From Siphonodentalium dalli (Eukaryota; Mollusca; Scaphopoda; Gadilida; Siphonodentaliidae): DNA of 64,000 nucleotides. This document shows, one piece after another, positions 1 to 11,985 of the stretch. Where the stretch lies: assembly GCA_032622095.1 (NCBI GenBank), contig CP136062.1, forward strand, positions 161,940,875-162,004,874, written 5' to 3'. The notes beneath the pieces were generated by a model, which was not told the origin of the DNA, ran no database searches, and saw only the letters and a program-made list of their open reading frames with translations. Both the position numbers and the translations under genes were made by a program. Position 1 is the first letter of the stretch. Each line of letters begins with the position of its first letter.

Positions 1-744
1 ATCGAAAGTCTCTGGGGAAAAAAATGCTTTCTTTACTTATAAATTTCGTTTCTTTGACATTTAACAGACCTCTGATATATGCATGTTTGATATCATCATT
101 CTTGGGGAAAAGGCTGACCTCTATGTTCATATACGCAAAGCATCCATTTGACCTAATCCGAAGACATACAAGCAATATAACTCCCACAAACGATTATGGG
201 TGTAACGTTCGATATAGGAGAGCAACGGGGCGGGGCTCGGTCCAAATAGTATCAACCCAACTGATATCCCAAACTGTTGTGGACCGAGAAGACTTGGTCT
301 TGGCTCCGGGCTATCCACCCACCCCGGTACTGTGTACGGAATATTTCGTATAGAACCCCCCCCCCCGTCCAATAACGAAATTTCGTGTGTTGCATCATTG
401 TTATGTAAACAGATATGATTCAGTGAAAAGGTTTGTGAACAAACATCACCAATCGTGTAGTATTGTAAGAGAACGATGTGCGCCCATATCTATGCCACAT
501 CCCTGGCTGCACTATTGCATAAATAATTATTTCATCACACGATGCACGAAAAACAGGCATGATTTGTTAGTCCGGCAGTCGTATTTAACATGATTTGTTA
601 GTCGGGCAGTCGTACTTAACATGCTGATGAGATCATTCGATGCTGGTTCTCAACAAAACACGCAGTCAAACCGTGCAGTGATATAAAGTTTATAGTTTGT
701 TTGGTTCACTGCACTGGTCAAGATATATGAAAACTACCTTTAGT
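1..744. other. No supported gene; low-complexity start of window
   Basis: No open frame here resembles a known protein. A run of C lies near 357-366. A short direct repeat, ATGATTTGTTAGTC with GGCAGTCGTA, occurs twice around 558-618. Nothing else is supported. Confidence 0.5.
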
Positions 745-1016
745 TTTGCGGTTGTAAGATGGATAACTCGAAAATCAAGTGGTTACTATTAACAATAATA
801 ACCATTTGATTTTAGAGTTATCCATCTCACACCCGCAAGTTGTCTGTTTGAGCACGTGGTTCTGGTCCACATCTCCAAAAATTAACAAACTTCAAAAATC
901 GATATCTAATCACTCAGAACTTTGATGGGAGGGTTCCTCGACTCGAATCAAATATGTTTTACCCCCGAAGCCAAAGAAATAGTAATTTAGGGGGTGCTTA
1001 ATCGGATTTAGTACCT
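745..1016 (+). mobile_element. TTAA family A miniature element, truncated copy A4
   Basis: The right end reads GTACCT followed by TTAA (1017-1020), as in copies A1-A3. The interior shares with them the stretch around GAGTTATCCATC, the TCTAATCACTC stretch and the GTTCCTCGACTCGAATCAAA stretch. The left end is replaced by a hairpin: 745-790 pairs with about 795-835, arms built on GGATAACTC and GAGTTATCC. No left TTAA terminus was found. Confidence 0.65.
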
Positions 1017-1084
1017 TTAAAGCCAATTATATTATTTTTTAATAATTTCTTTTGTGTTAAATTGAGTTCAATCTAAAAACTTCA

Positions 1085-1275
1085 TATGTTTTGTTTTTCG
1101 AATAAGGGCCATAACTCCTTTAAAATAAATCGAACTCGATCTGTAATTTGGGCTGAGAAAACCAAAAACCAAATTTGGTTCCGATCGGATATAAAATGCT
1201 TGAGTTATCGCATTATGCGTAAAGTGTCTACGGATGGACAGACGGACATACAGACAGACGAATGTTTTCAAATTA
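1085..1275 (-). repeat. Dispersed GAGTTATGGCCC / GACGGACG repeat, minus orientation
   Basis: Read on the minus strand this matches 17465-17720: a GTCCGTC tract, a CGATAACTCAA stretch, a block with ACCAAATTTGGT, then GATCGAGTTCGA and GAGTTATGGCC. It is a non-coding dispersed family. The overlapping open frames on both strands are by-products of its composition. About 510 bases from 1280 to 1790 hold nothing recognised except a short TTTGCCAAATGG-type motif. Confidence 0.7.
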
Positions 1276-1796
1276 TTTGTATATATTTTTTTTGCCAAAT
1301 GAAAATATTGTTTGCCATTGGCAAATTTGGCAAATGGCAGCGCGAACCCTGAATATGGAGCTTAAAATGAGCCATGTCCATTTAATTTGAGTATCGAAGA
1401 TTGCTTGTAGCTTCAATATCAACACCTAAAACAGTAAGTCCCCTTGATATATTTGGGGCTATCTTTAGATGTGGCAATCAGAAAGCATTTACACTTTGGG
1501 AAGAAAATCACGTATAATTATCTTGCCAACATTTCTTATGACAAACGATTTGGTGAATGGCTGTATGCTTGGATGTATATTTGAATATGGAGAGTCAGCT
1601 TTCCAAAAATTACAAACTCACTGGGTTCTCTAATTATAGAGAGAACACGCATATGTATGCTGGTCATGTGAGAACGTTCAAATATCAGAATATACTCGAT
1701 AACGACAGGTTTTTAAGTGGTGACTTGACATGGGACCAAATGGAGTCAGCAGCTCACACACTGGGTAATGATACTAAACATTATAACATTCCTTAA

Positions 1797-2289
1797 AGGT
1801 ACGGTTGGCCTTGGCGGTGGGTATCCTGTGAAAATATTTCCACCCGTCAAAAACCGCCACAAACAGAAAGAACATCAAAATGTAGACAGACTTTGTCCGT
1901 ATACAAATAAGAAATATCGCATAAACAGTATGTTATTGTCATATATTTGACCATTGTTATGTAAACAAAAGCATAAAAAGTTACTTTTCTGGTGTTTGTT
2001 TATATTATGATGTAAACATAAAGAGCGTTCTTTGTTGGTGAATTCCTGATATGGAACTAATAAAGAGCGTTTATGTCATTTGTGTGTGATTAGCCAGTAG
2101 CATTGTGCTGTCTTCTGTAACACAATCAGGCTCTAGCTTAGGTAAATTATAGTAGGTCTTTATGATAACATGCTGTTTACGCGATGGTCATGGTATATAT
2201 GAACGAAACTGTATGCGTTTTAATGTTTTTCAGTTTACGGTGTTTGGAACAAATATGAATATTTTCGACAATTAAGGCCTCCCGTGCCT
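1797..2289. mobile_element. TTAA family B miniature element, copy B1
   Basis: Flanked by TTAA at 1793-1796 and 2290-2293. The left terminus is AGGTACGGTTGGCCTTGG and the right one ends CCGTGCCT. The interior is non-coding and resembles B3 (GTGGGTAT next to the left end, then a block with AGAAAGAACATC). It lacks the full right inverted repeat seen in B2 and B3. Confidence 0.75.
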
Positions 2290-2399
2290 TTAACCATTTC
2301 AGGGCCAAGTCCGATTTTTGTATCAACCCATATTTCCTTGATCATTTTTCAAATTTATTGATTATAATAATGTGTTACATTGATGGAAAGAGCTCTTAT

Positions 2400-2743
2400 A
2401 GCACGGATGGCCTTCGCGGTGGGTATTCCTCTTTAAAACCGTCATAAACAGAAAGACTATCAATAATTATTATATAGCCAGACTTTTTTGTTATACCAAT
2501 CATAAATATAATGTAAATAGTATGTTGTCAAGTTCGACGCTTTGCTATATATGTAAACAAAAGCCAAAATTGTTACAGAACCTGGGTTTTGTTTACATAC
2601 GAACTTGAAAATACATACTACGCGATATTTGTTATTGGTATAAAAACAAAATATGTCTACATTTAATATGCTTTCTCTTTATGGCAGTTTTAACGGGTGT
2701 GACCATTTAACACCATACCCCACCGCGAAGGCAATCCGTGCCT
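2400..2743. mobile_element. TTAA family B miniature element, copy B2
   Basis: Terminal inverted repeats are built on GCACGGATGGCCTTCGCGG and the complementary CCGCGAAGGCAATCCGTGC. The flanks on both sides read TTAT, not TTAA. The interior has its own hairpin potential around the AAGTTCGACGC and CGAACTTG blocks. It is non-coding. Confidence 0.8.
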
Positions 2744-3001
2744 TTATAATTAACCGAGGCAAGATAATTTGACCGTCATCAGCATTCCATCCAGTGTTTA
2801 CTCATTATAAATTATGAGGGCACGCGCCACCTCGTCTTGTCGTGACTCAGAGTTACATGCATAACTAATAAGCTGTTCGTCGCGTGACTCTTGTAATGAG
2901 TTTTCTATCCTCATAACTGTGTTGTGACGTTTGAACTCTGCACTATAGCTACCTCCACACAAACGGTATTCATTCGCGGGTGCAGACAATATGTCGGTTA
3001 A

Positions 3002-3128
3002 AGGCACAGATGGCCCTCGCGGTGGGTATATTGGTGTTTAAATAGTCATATCCGTTAAACTGAAAGAAAATTAAAACATGGACATATCCTGTTCTTATAC
3101 CAATTACAAATATCGCGGAAATAGTATG

Positions 3129-3167
<39 letters not shown>

Positions 3168-3417
3168 CAAGTTAGTACGCTTTGTTAACAAAACAAAAGC
3201 CAAAAATATTACAGACCTGGCCTTTGTTTACATAACACAGCGTACGTACGAACTTGACAATAACATACTATATATTTACGCGATATTTATTATTGGTATA
3301 ATAACAGAATAATAGAAATATGTCTATATTTTAATATTGTTTCTGTTTTTATTTTTGTCAGTTGTAACGGGTGTGACTATTTTAACAACAGACCCACCGC
3401 GAAGTCCACCAGTGCCT
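3002..3417. mobile_element. TTAA family B miniature element, copy B3, with an internal (TA)n
   Basis: Flanked by TTAA at 2998-3001 and 3418-3421. Left terminus AGGCACAGATGGCCCTCGCG; right terminus ends with CCACCGCGAAGTCC then AGTGCCT. A (TA)n microsatellite fills about 3127-3164. The interior pairs around AGTACGC and GCGTACG. It is non-coding. Confidence 0.85.
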
Positions 3418-3421
3418 TTAA

Positions 3422-4744
3422 TATATCTCGCTTCACCGTCTTACGATACTGGTGATACATGTACAATTTACCAATGATCCGTCAGTGATCGGCCTTATAA
3501 TTTGTTAGATACAGTACAATCTGTCAGAGAGGAACATACTTATTTGTATGTGTTTATTTTAAATCACATAAACCGAACTAACAATGGCAATTATATATAT
3601 AACACTGATCGGAGCCTGTTCGATAAAGCAAAGAGTGATTCCACACCAATTGTGTGTTTCCGTTTATTCTATATATGAGTAATTGGATTTAAATTGACCT
3701 AGAACAGGAGAACTCTCGCCGATAAGAACTCAGTCACGGAGTACACCGCGGAGCAGTATACTCAATTAACTGCAAGTATATATAACCACACATATGTAGA
3801 GACTTTCGCGGATTATTTTACAACAACATACCTTTATATGTAGAATCACCGAGGCAAACTGTCAATCCGGTCGTATAGCCATGCAGTAATTGTCAATGTA
3901 TAGTTTCATGTCACAATTAGCACCAAGATTTCGCGAAGAGGCTTTGATGGTGCTAACTTGGGGAAACGGTCGCGTTCTATTTTAGTCTACAGGTTATGAA
4001 ATGATCGATTCCTCTGGCGGCATGCGCAGGCCACATTATGCGATCGCCATGGAAACCTTCGGTCGATAGACACATCTCGTGGCATTCAGATTATTGATAT
4101 TTGGTATTGCTTTTCTCTTTTCCGCTTGGAATTGAATGACGGCGTACGTTACGGATATAAATGTTCCTAAGAGTACGGACAAGCCGTCTTCGATATATTG
4201 GTACCACATCATTATTACCACAGCTGACACGCGCATGGTCAAGATAAACGGACACTAAGTACTGTATAGTACAATCGATCTGTGGATGAACCGGGAACTT
4301 AATTATTGCAACAGAAGAGATGTTCATACCATAAGCTTCTTTACAACCCCAAATAACATTCACACAAAAAAAACCCCATCATTCCTCCTTGGGAAAAAGT
4401 TAGTTTTAATCACTTTTATTTTCAGAATAGTTTTTGTTCAAATTTCGCGCAGATCACATGCAAGTACGTCACACATGGCTTTCCGTAGTATTTGCATGTT
4501 AAAACGGAAATCGAGATCACATGCATTTATGTCCTGTCAAATGTATTACAGGTGGACAAGAGATACCTTAATGCCCTAAGTAATCGACTTCTCCCCGAGA
4601 GCTTTCCGATGAATGGCAACAAGCCATATTTCCGACTAAATCCTGAAAAGTTACCCATAATTCTGCTGTGGTTAAGAAGTCAATTACTTAGGGAATTACT
4701 GTACGTTGAATTACTTTATTCATATATAACTGACAAAACACATA
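3422..4744. other. No supported gene
   Basis: Several open frames of 68-97 codons overlap here on both strands, but none has a recognisable domain, a start context or a splice structure. I see no long repeat. The region is left unassigned. Confidence 0.4.
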
Positions 4745-5045
4745 TTAACTATTCAAGAAATAATTCTTGTTTTGATTAAGGTTATATGCAGTTATAACCG
4801 AAATATTTGAAGATAAATTATATAACGCGCGTAGCGCAGTTATAGAAAATGTATCTTCAAACTTTTTGGTTATAACTCATAACCATAATCGAAACAATTA
4901 AGTTATTTCTTATACACGTAATTTAATCAGTCATTTCCAAGAGAACCACCAAAAGTAGAACTTGGACGAAAAAGACACGTGAAATTGAAAGAGACACCTG
5001 TCACTCAAAAAATTAGCTTATCGTTGATCACAACGCGTCGGCATT
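4745..5045 (+). repeat. Duplicated segment with a foldback, left part of a copy also found at 52440-52760
   Basis: This block matches 52440-52760 collinearly: TTGATTAAGGTTAT, CAGTTATAACCGAAA, GAAGATAAATT, then GAGACACCTGTCACTCAAAA. Within it about 4760-4905 forms a hairpin, arms GGTTATATGCAGTTATAACC and GGTTATAACTCATAACC around a core with TTTGAAGATAAA and TATCTTCAAA. The same hairpin is at 52470-52590. Confidence 0.8.
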
Positions 5046-6089
5046 TCAGCGTTTTTAGCTCACCTGAGGCGAAGTCTCCGGTGGAGCTATAGTCATCACT
5101 CCTCGTCCGTCGTCCGTCCATCCGTCCGTCAACAATTCTTTGAACATCTTCTCCTCTGAAACGGGGAGACCAAATTGGTTCATATTTGGTGTGGATGTTC
5201 CCTAGGTAACTCTCATTCAGATATGTTCAAATGAGGTCACTGGGTCAAATAGTTGCGAAGCCAGGGCCATAACTCTATTCCTCCATTGTAATTCTTACAA
5301 CGACTTCTTGTTCAGAACCATTGGGCCGATTTAGCTAATATTTGGTATGGAGGGTCCTTGGGTGACTGGTGTTCAGATTTGTTCAAATGAGGTCACCCGG
5401 TCAATTAGTTGAGAAACCAGGGCCATAACTCATAGTAATTCTTACAATGACTTCTTCTAAAAATATATTTAGCCGATTTAGCTTATATTTGGTACAGAGA
5501 GACCTTGGGTGACTGGGGTTCAGATTTGTTCAAATGGAATCACTGGGTCAAATAGGGGCAGAGCTATGGACATAACTTTAAAAACAAAAAATTATAATTT
5601 TTGCATTTTGACCTTTAATTTTTGTTTAGGACACATCACAGCCTAATATTTCTTACCTAGATTTTTCTTAGCATGTTCTTCATCTGTATGGATTTTGGTA
5701 TTGTTTATTTAACCCCTTCCACTCTTGTTTTGATATAGAATTCATCCAAGACAGGATTACTCACACATTTTTCATCTGATCAGCACCAAATTTGGTATAT
5801 GTATTTTTGACACTTATATACAGATCAAGTTAAAATATGGGTTTGATCCGATATATTTTAACAGAGTTATGGCCCTTTATAATTCACACCTCTTTGCTAT
5901 GCACTATTAATTTTTAAGAGAACACTGAAGCCTGTATTATTGAAAAAGCCAATTTATCATAGTGTGGTCACCTGATACTCTTGCTGAAGACTGCTTGCTT
6001 CAGACCAGTTTACCATCTGTCATTACCAGACATGACATTAGCTAAACAACTATTCTACCAGAGTCTACAAGAATAAATAGGAATAGTCC

Positions 6090-6250
6090 ATTGTTCATTT
6101 CTCCAAGCCTGGACATAGTGTGTCTGACATTTGCAGAATGAAGTCCCCAGATGGTGAATTTAGTGTTGCTACCACACACAGCAGGCTAGCATCACCAAAT
6201 ACACCCTCAATTACCTTATTCTGCTTAGGCCTCATCTTCTGGGACAATTA
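6090..6250 (+). repeat. Fragment related to the inverted-repeat element at 57695
   Basis: Carries ATAGTGTGTCTGACATTTGC, then GTCCCCAGATGGTGAATT and a GCTAGCATCACCAAATACACC block. These match the left half of the 262-bp element at 57695-57962. It sits inside the 5046-8500 insertion. Confidence 0.6.
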
Positions 6251-6614
6251 TTTTTTAAACATGTTTTAAAATTTGAAAAAAGTGACACCATTATAACATC
6301 TGCAGAGTTATGAAAATTTACTCTTTAAAATAATTATGGAAACATTCCACCCTCCCCACACACCCCCTCCCACATGGCCCAGACCCAACCCTGCCATCAA
6401 CCAACATCCCTTCCAAGCCATATCACCTCTCAATTTAATACCTCTTCTCACCACAGAGGCATATATATATGTAAAGGTACAGGTCATTAATTATATAAAC
6501 TGGCCAGATGACATGTATTATTCTAATCTAAACATATCTGTAGCAATTTAACAACAAACTGGTGCTCCCATGGTTAGGTGATGACTGACATTCAATGATA
6601 CTGTGAATGGCTTT

Positions 6615-6780
6615 GATTTCTTCAAGTCTGGAAATAGTGTGTCTGACATTTACATAGTGAGGTCCCCAGATGGTGAATTTAGTGTTGCTACCCCATACTG
6701 CATGCTAGCATCACCAAATACACCCGCCAGGGACCTAATTCTGCTTAGTCCTCATCTTCTGGGAAGTATCCTAAGTATCA
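6615..6780 (+). repeat. Second fragment related to the element at 57695
   Basis: Repeats the 6090-6250 block with few differences (ATAGTGTGTCTGACATTTAC, GTCCCCAGATGGTGAATTTA, GCTAGCATCACCAAATACACC). The 63-codon open frame across it is a by-product. Confidence 0.6.
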
Positions 6781-6792
6781 AATTGACAGTTT

Positions 6793-7028
6793 GATTTAGT
6801 CACTTTTTCCACCTGTTCAGTTTCAATGTTCCCCTAATTTGCAGAAGATAAAATGCATAATTGAGGTGCTCAATGGGTGTGTATCACCAACTTCAACTGT
6901 AGGACTTCATTGATTTAGTCACTTTTTTCCACTTGTTCAGTTTCAATGTCCCCCTAATTTGCAGAAGATAAAATGCATAATTGAGGTGCTCAATGGGTGT
7001 GTATCACCAACTTCAACCGTAGGACTTC
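6793..7028 (+). repeat. Tandem duplication, two copies of a 118-bp unit
   Basis: GATTTAGTCACTTTTTCCAC occurs at 6793 and, with one extra T, at 6911. The copies stay near-identical through TTTGCAGAAGATAAAATGC and TCACCAACTTCAACYGTAGG. Two copies only; recent by its low divergence. Confidence 0.85.
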
Positions 7029-8505
7029 AATCTGTTCCTTGGTTTTATTGGCCATTGAGGCCTAATCAGATTGAGGATGAATTTGGTGATGCTAGCCTGC
7101 CTTACAGAATATTGTCATTAAATCCACATTTTTGGGACCTAATTCTGCAAATGTCAGACATACTAAATTCAGGTTTGGCCATTTCATATTATTTTTTTAA
7201 TCACCACTTATCCAGATGAAATCATACGACTAATATTCAAAGAAAAATGGGGGGGTATATATTGGATTAAATTGGCTTCTATTTGTCAGGCTTCCATCCG
7301 TCTGCCTGTTGAGATGTCTATCCATCCATCTATCAACAATTGATTTCTTCTCCATATTAAAGACGGAATGTGTTTATATAGTCCAGTGTGCATGTTCCCT
7401 AGGTGTCTCACAATCAGATTTGTTCAATTAAGTTCATCACATAAAATACATGTAGGTGCCAAGCCAGGGCCATAACTCTTTCCCTCCATAGTAAGTCTTA
7501 AAACAGTTTTTTCTCAAGAACCATTAGGCCTATATAGCTTATATTTGGTATGGAGGGTCCTTGGGTGACTGGGGTTCAGATTTGTTCATGGGGTCATTTT
7601 TAGGAAATGAGGTCCCCAGAGGGTGAATTCGGTGATGATAGTCCACCTTGCGGAATATTGTCATTAAATTCACCTGCAAAGGTCAGACACTAAATACAGA
7701 CTCGGCTGTTCCAATATTAGTTTCTTAACCAGCACTTATCCAGGTGAAATCATACCCTGATTTTTCAAAGAAAATTGGGGGTATATTGATATTACTAGAT
7801 TAACGGATCTCATAGATGAGGATTCACATTTGTTCTAATAGGGGCAGAGATAAGAGATTTAACTCTCCTCTATGCTGTTTGGTACTGGTATAATAATATT
7901 GATTTCTAGACAGCCTGGGTGGGGGCAATGTTTGAGGCAATGGGGAGGGAGTGTAGAGGGAATGGAGATTTGACCCCCTATTTTAATCAAAAGTAAAAAA
8001 ATTCATGCCCGATACTAAATTAGTTGTAGATTAGATGTTCACACCAAAAATAAGTTAGAACTGTTCTCGTAGTTTGGTTTGATTTTCTAACATGTATATT
8101 TTTAAACCATCAGTCCATATGTTTCTACTTCAGGTTAAACTGTTGGACCGAATTGGCCACAAATTTGAACTTTATGGGGGTGTCAGGTTGGTAATTATCA
8201 AACGTTTGAAAGCTTGAAGTACTGGTACCAGTCGTAAAATTCAACCTAAGAGGAATGTACAAAGTGATTTTTGTGAACTTAGTACTGTGGTATGGTTGTC
8301 CTCTTTAAAAGGTAAGAGGTTGGAAATTTGTCAGTGATGTGCAATTAGAAATTTCAAGGTGAAGAGCCCTGCTCATTTGAGAACATCCAGCTATGTCCAT
8401 GTTTAGAACTTAAGTGATTCTGTCAAGTACTGACTCTTGTAGTCTTCAGAGTCCCTGTCTTCTCAGTCCTTACAGTCTGGTGAGCGACCCACAGTCATTG
8501 ACTGT

Positions 8506-8787
8506 CTTGTTGATTGGGCTGTAACTGAACACCCATCGCGTGGCACCGGACAGCTTCAGTGGCATGCGGGATTGATATTCGACCGCGGTGGCACAAACCC
8601 TTGTTAATTTTAATTTCCGTGTTTCATTTATTTGCAAATGTTCCATCTTGTTGATTTGTCCGGTTACTTGTGCACTGAATATTAGCATACAGTACGGTTA
8701 TTGTCAATACAGCCATACCAGAAGGAATTATGATGCAGCACCGAAATTTCATGTTAAATGGTAGGAAGCATCGAATAGTTTCCATGT
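8506..8787 (+). repeat. Duplicated segment, right part of the copy at 52790-53045
   Basis: Matches 52790-53045: CATCGCGTGG, ATTGATATTCGACCGCGGTG, ATTATGATGCAGCACCGAAA and GAAGCATCGAATAGTTTCCA. The copy at 52852-53046 can be read as a 64-residue frame with a hydrophobic segment. In this copy the frame is broken by a 7-base length difference around 8687-8695. I do not claim a gene. The other copy ends about 40 bases before exon 2 of the Ly6 gene. Confidence 0.75.
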
Positions 8788-9149
8788 ACGTTTTTAGGCA
8801 CGCGGTATAGGCGTGGTCACTCGGTGCTGCTGTCATTTCTGTAGCGGGAAAGTAATCAAGACATTTAGGTTATTGAGAAATAACCCAAATGGAAAATTTT
8901 GCGGCAACCAATTGTTTTACAGTATTCCGTGGATTGACAACTTATGATTAAATTATCTTCGTCTAGTTTACCAGCCTACCACATGCTTCGTATCAGATAA
9001 CAATATTCACGTCAATGATACAACATTAGTATTTCGCAGACTGTCTTAATCGTGCGGAGTGAATGCCTCACAATAAAAATGTACCACTGCCAGGACGCAT
9101 CTGGCGCTGTTATCAACGCCACCGGTGTATACTGTTGGGCAAATTTTAG

Positions 9150-9765
9150 AAATCTGTGGACCTATGGGGATTTTATAAATAGATAATTGGTTTTTCCGGT
9201 TATTTTGGGACGCGTTAAAGTTGTACTGCGACCCCGATCCGGTAAAAGCTGTAGATGGAATGTCCAAGTTCGTGAAAGTTATATTGACTATGCCGATGAT
9301 TTGAGAAGTTTTATTGGTTTAGGATATTGTAGAAAGGCTAATCTGGCCGTGTCAAATTGAGCTATAGCGATGGGATATCTCGCAGAACAACACATTTCGG
9401 ATTTTCGTGGGGTGTGCATGTATTCGATGGATGTCTTATAGTTGCAGTGTGTAACTATTATGACCGCGTTAATTGCGTTCGATGTTTAGGTATGAACAAT
9501 GGCTGGGCCATGCACACTTGAAGATTTTATGGCGGGAACCCATTTTTTATCAGTATTTAGAAGCTTTCTGGTTTGGTGACTGAAAAACCTGCAGTAATAA
9601 GCCGTAGTTTTTTGTAATAATTTGAAGGATTAGTTGTTTTAACGGAATTCTGAGGCGGTGCATTCATGTAACCAATATATTTTATATTATAATTTATATT
9701 TATGGCTAATAATATTTTCTTGGTGGCGTTACCATTTCTGACTATGGTTTTCTTGTCCCAACCTG
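9150..9765 (+). repeat. Diverged inverted counterpart of 41257-41745
   Basis: Read against the complement of 41257-41745 this shares TTTTGGGACGCGTTAAAGTTG, GTAGATGGAA and the GGCGTTACCATTTCTGACTA and TGGTTTTCTTGT blocks. It has no coding signal, and its family is unknown. Confidence 0.65.
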
Positions 9766-10279
9766 TTCCGCCTATCTAACATGTCGTAAATCACACGTTC
9801 AGTGTGTGTAGATTATTTCTGTAGAATTTGACCATTTGCATCAGTAAGTAATTCTCAAATCATGGAACGTAGTACGATAGATCGACATGTTCATCTTCCT
9901 TTCTTCATTTGTTGAAGACTATCACTTTGGATAACTTAGTCAATATGATTGTGTTTGTTTTTCACTTACCCAGATTTTCCAAAATTTTGACAACGTCAAC
10001 AATGTTGTGGAAAATTGAGATGCAAATCTGGTGTATGTATAGTATAACCATGTTTTATTTCACTCCTATGCGCGATTTCAATTGAAAACGCCGTTAATTA
10101 AAATTGGTAATGTCACTAGTGAATTATGTCATTTTTCGTGACGCCATTGATGTTATGTCGCTTACTGATCTAGACTGAATTTTCGATGGTTGATCTTTCT
10201 CCACATCGGGACTTTTATGCATTAATTCTGGGTGTCTTAATCATATTTGGCGAAACAAATTGACGCAGAAGTATAATAA
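9766..10279. other. No supported gene
   Basis: AT-rich sequence without a recognisable domain, repeat or RNA gene. Confidence 0.4.
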
Positions 10280-10430
10280 ATACAGTAATCAATTAGTTCC
10301 GAGAATTGTGTTAAATAATTCACTCGAGGCGAGAGACGTTTAAGTAAGAAACTCATGCGCGAACTTATCTCGCCTCTCGTGAATTATTTAACGTAATTCT
10401 CTGAACCAATTGATTACTCTCTATATAACT
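10280..10430. repeat. Foldback hairpin
   Basis: Arms AATTGTGTTAAATAATTCAC with CGAGGCGAGA pair with TCTCGCCTCT and GTGAATTATTTAACG. The outer pairs CAATTAGTT and AACCAATTG extend the stem. It is non-coding and looks like a small palindromic element. Confidence 0.75.
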
Positions 10431-10618
10431 GTCTTTATATAGACGCACGTTTTGCCTAAAAATCCTGATAATTATAAATATTTTTTTTAAATATATATTT
10501 GGTACATATAATTAATAACTTGACAAAAAAGTCTTAATGTTTATAATTGCACTATCGATGCGGATGAGATCGTGGCAATATGCTGAGGATTCGCATCTGT
10601 ATCACTTGTGATAAATGT

Positions 10619-11041
10619 ATATGTGACCCGCCATATCAAATCCATTCGGAAGTCGGGATTTTTTTACCCTGTGCCAATGCATTCTCGTAGGTCGCCTCGC
10701 ATATATAAGATAATGCATTGGCCTAACAATTTTTTACAATTTTAATAATTTTTTCTTGTATTCTTTAACAATTTTATAATTTCACCCAGACGACACTCTT
10801 CTATATATGCTTCTATATATGTGTGGGGCTCCCTGAAGGGTAATGGATGTTTTTTTATTTTATGTCCTAAAAATTGTCAGAAACATTTATTTAAAAAAAA
10901 TGATAAAAAATTGTTAGGCCAATGCATTCTCTTATATATGCGAGGCGACCTATGGTCGACTCGCATATATAAGAGAATGCATTGGCACAGGGTAAAAAAA
11001 ATCCCGACTTCCGACTGGATTTGATATGGCGGGTCACATAT
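10619..11041. mobile_element. Foldback family E, copy E1 (GTGACCCGCC termini)
   Basis: Termini ATGTGACCCGCCATATCAAA and its complement TTTGATATGGCGGGTCACAT. Next inside come a poly-T run, CCCTGTGCCAATGCATTCTC and a second palindrome pairing GCGAGGCGACC with GGTCGACTCGC. The arms are about 100 bp. The centre is AT-rich (ACAATTTTTTA runs). A 67-codon frame crosses the right arm but has no domain. Confidence 0.85.
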
Positions 11042-11136
11042 ATATACTCATACACGTATTAAATATGGGGAACTTTAAACGGACATGCAATGATTAATTT
11101 GAAACTCCGATTTATGTCTACGTAATTTGGGAAGAG

Positions 11137-11557
11137 GGTAAGATGTGTATGTAGATAAATTCACGAGATATCGATCTTATAGATGTAAGATGTGTATGTA
11201 GATAAATTCACGAGATGTCGATCTTATACATGTAAGATGTGTATGTAGATAAATTCACGAGATATCGACCTTATACATGTAAGATGTGTATGTAGATAAA
11301 TTCACGAGATATCGATCTTATACATGTAAGATGTGTATGTAGATAAATTCACGAGATATCGATCTTATACATGTAAGATGTGTATGTAGATAAATTCACG
11401 AGATATCGATCTTATACATGTAAGATGTGTATGTAGATAAATTCACGAGATATCGATCTTATACATGTAAGATGTGTATGTAGATAAATTCACGAGATAT
11501 CGATCTTATACATGTAAGATGTGTATGTAGATAAATTCACGAGATATCAATCTACAT
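11137..11557 (+). repeat. 47-bp tandem repeat, about nine copies
   Basis: The unit contains AAGATGTGTATGTAGATAAA, TTCACGAGATATCGATCTTA and TACATGT. The start of successive units differs by 47 bases (for example 11141 and 11188). Divergence between units is very low, so the array is young. The last unit ends near 11557. Confidence 0.95.
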
Positions 11558-11724
11558 GTTTTAACTACTCTGAAAAAACTTACCAAAGTCATTGCAATTT
11601 TCCAGCTGTTTTAAATGTTTCACAACTAGAAAACGCTCTTTATTTAAACATTATCATGAATATATTAGCAAGGGACATTCTTTATTGTTCCATACTAATG
11701 ACACTTGCATGCGTAATGCTTATA

Positions 11725-11843
11725 CAATGAATTTTACACCAGATAAGTTGACAATACAATGCTTTGGAGTTTTCTCATTAAAATGGTATATAATATGGCA
11801 TATAATATAATGAGATCTGGGGGTTCGAAAATTAAGTGGGCCT
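11725..11843 (-). mobile_element. TTAA family C fragment, copy C2
   Basis: Reading + it matches the complement of the left part of C1 (58074): GATAAGTTGACAATACAATG, GGTATATAATATGGCATAT, GGGGGTTCGAAAATTAAGTG then GGGCCT. It is followed by TTAA at 11844-11847. Only one terminus is present. Confidence 0.8.
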
Positions 11844-11847
11844 TTAA

Positions 11848-11985
11848 CGGCCTTCGTTATTGATTATAATTTACAAATAACAGTTACAAAATTATGAAAA
11901 TTTCCTCAAGAATATACTGAATGCGATATTATCCACAAAACACAACGGATGTGACTATTTTAACAGCAATAGCCACCGCCAAATT
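11848..11985 (+). mobile_element. TTAA family B fragment, copy B5, abutting C2
   Basis: Starts right after the TTAA of C2 with CGGCCTTCG. The interior shares with B4 the blocks GATTATAATTTACAAATAAC, AATTATGAAAAT, TTATCCACAAAACACA and GATGTGACTATTTTAACAGC. It decays near the right end at CCACCGCC. Confidence 0.6.

Larger units (their letters stand above)
5046..8500. mobile_element. Insertion of about 3.4 kb splitting a duplicated segment; starts TTTTTAGCTCACCTGAGG
   Basis: Homology to 52440-53045 stops at about 5045 and resumes at about 8506, so this block is extra relative to the other copy. It opens with a TTTTTAGCTCACCTGAGG motif and GTCCGTC tracts. Three loose tandem units of 130-150 bp (5160-5570), with a relative at about 7380-7590, carry CAGGGCCATAACTC and TTTGTTCAAATGAGGTCAC. 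A GAGTTATGGCCC unit lies at 5745-5890. No coding domain was found, so the mobilising agent is unknown. The word GGTGAGC near 8480 may be the complement of the opening GCTCACC. Confidence 0.55.

Noticed and set aside
11137-11557. CRISPR-like array of the 47-bp unit
   Set aside because: Units are contiguous with no spacers, and the window is animal nuclear DNA.
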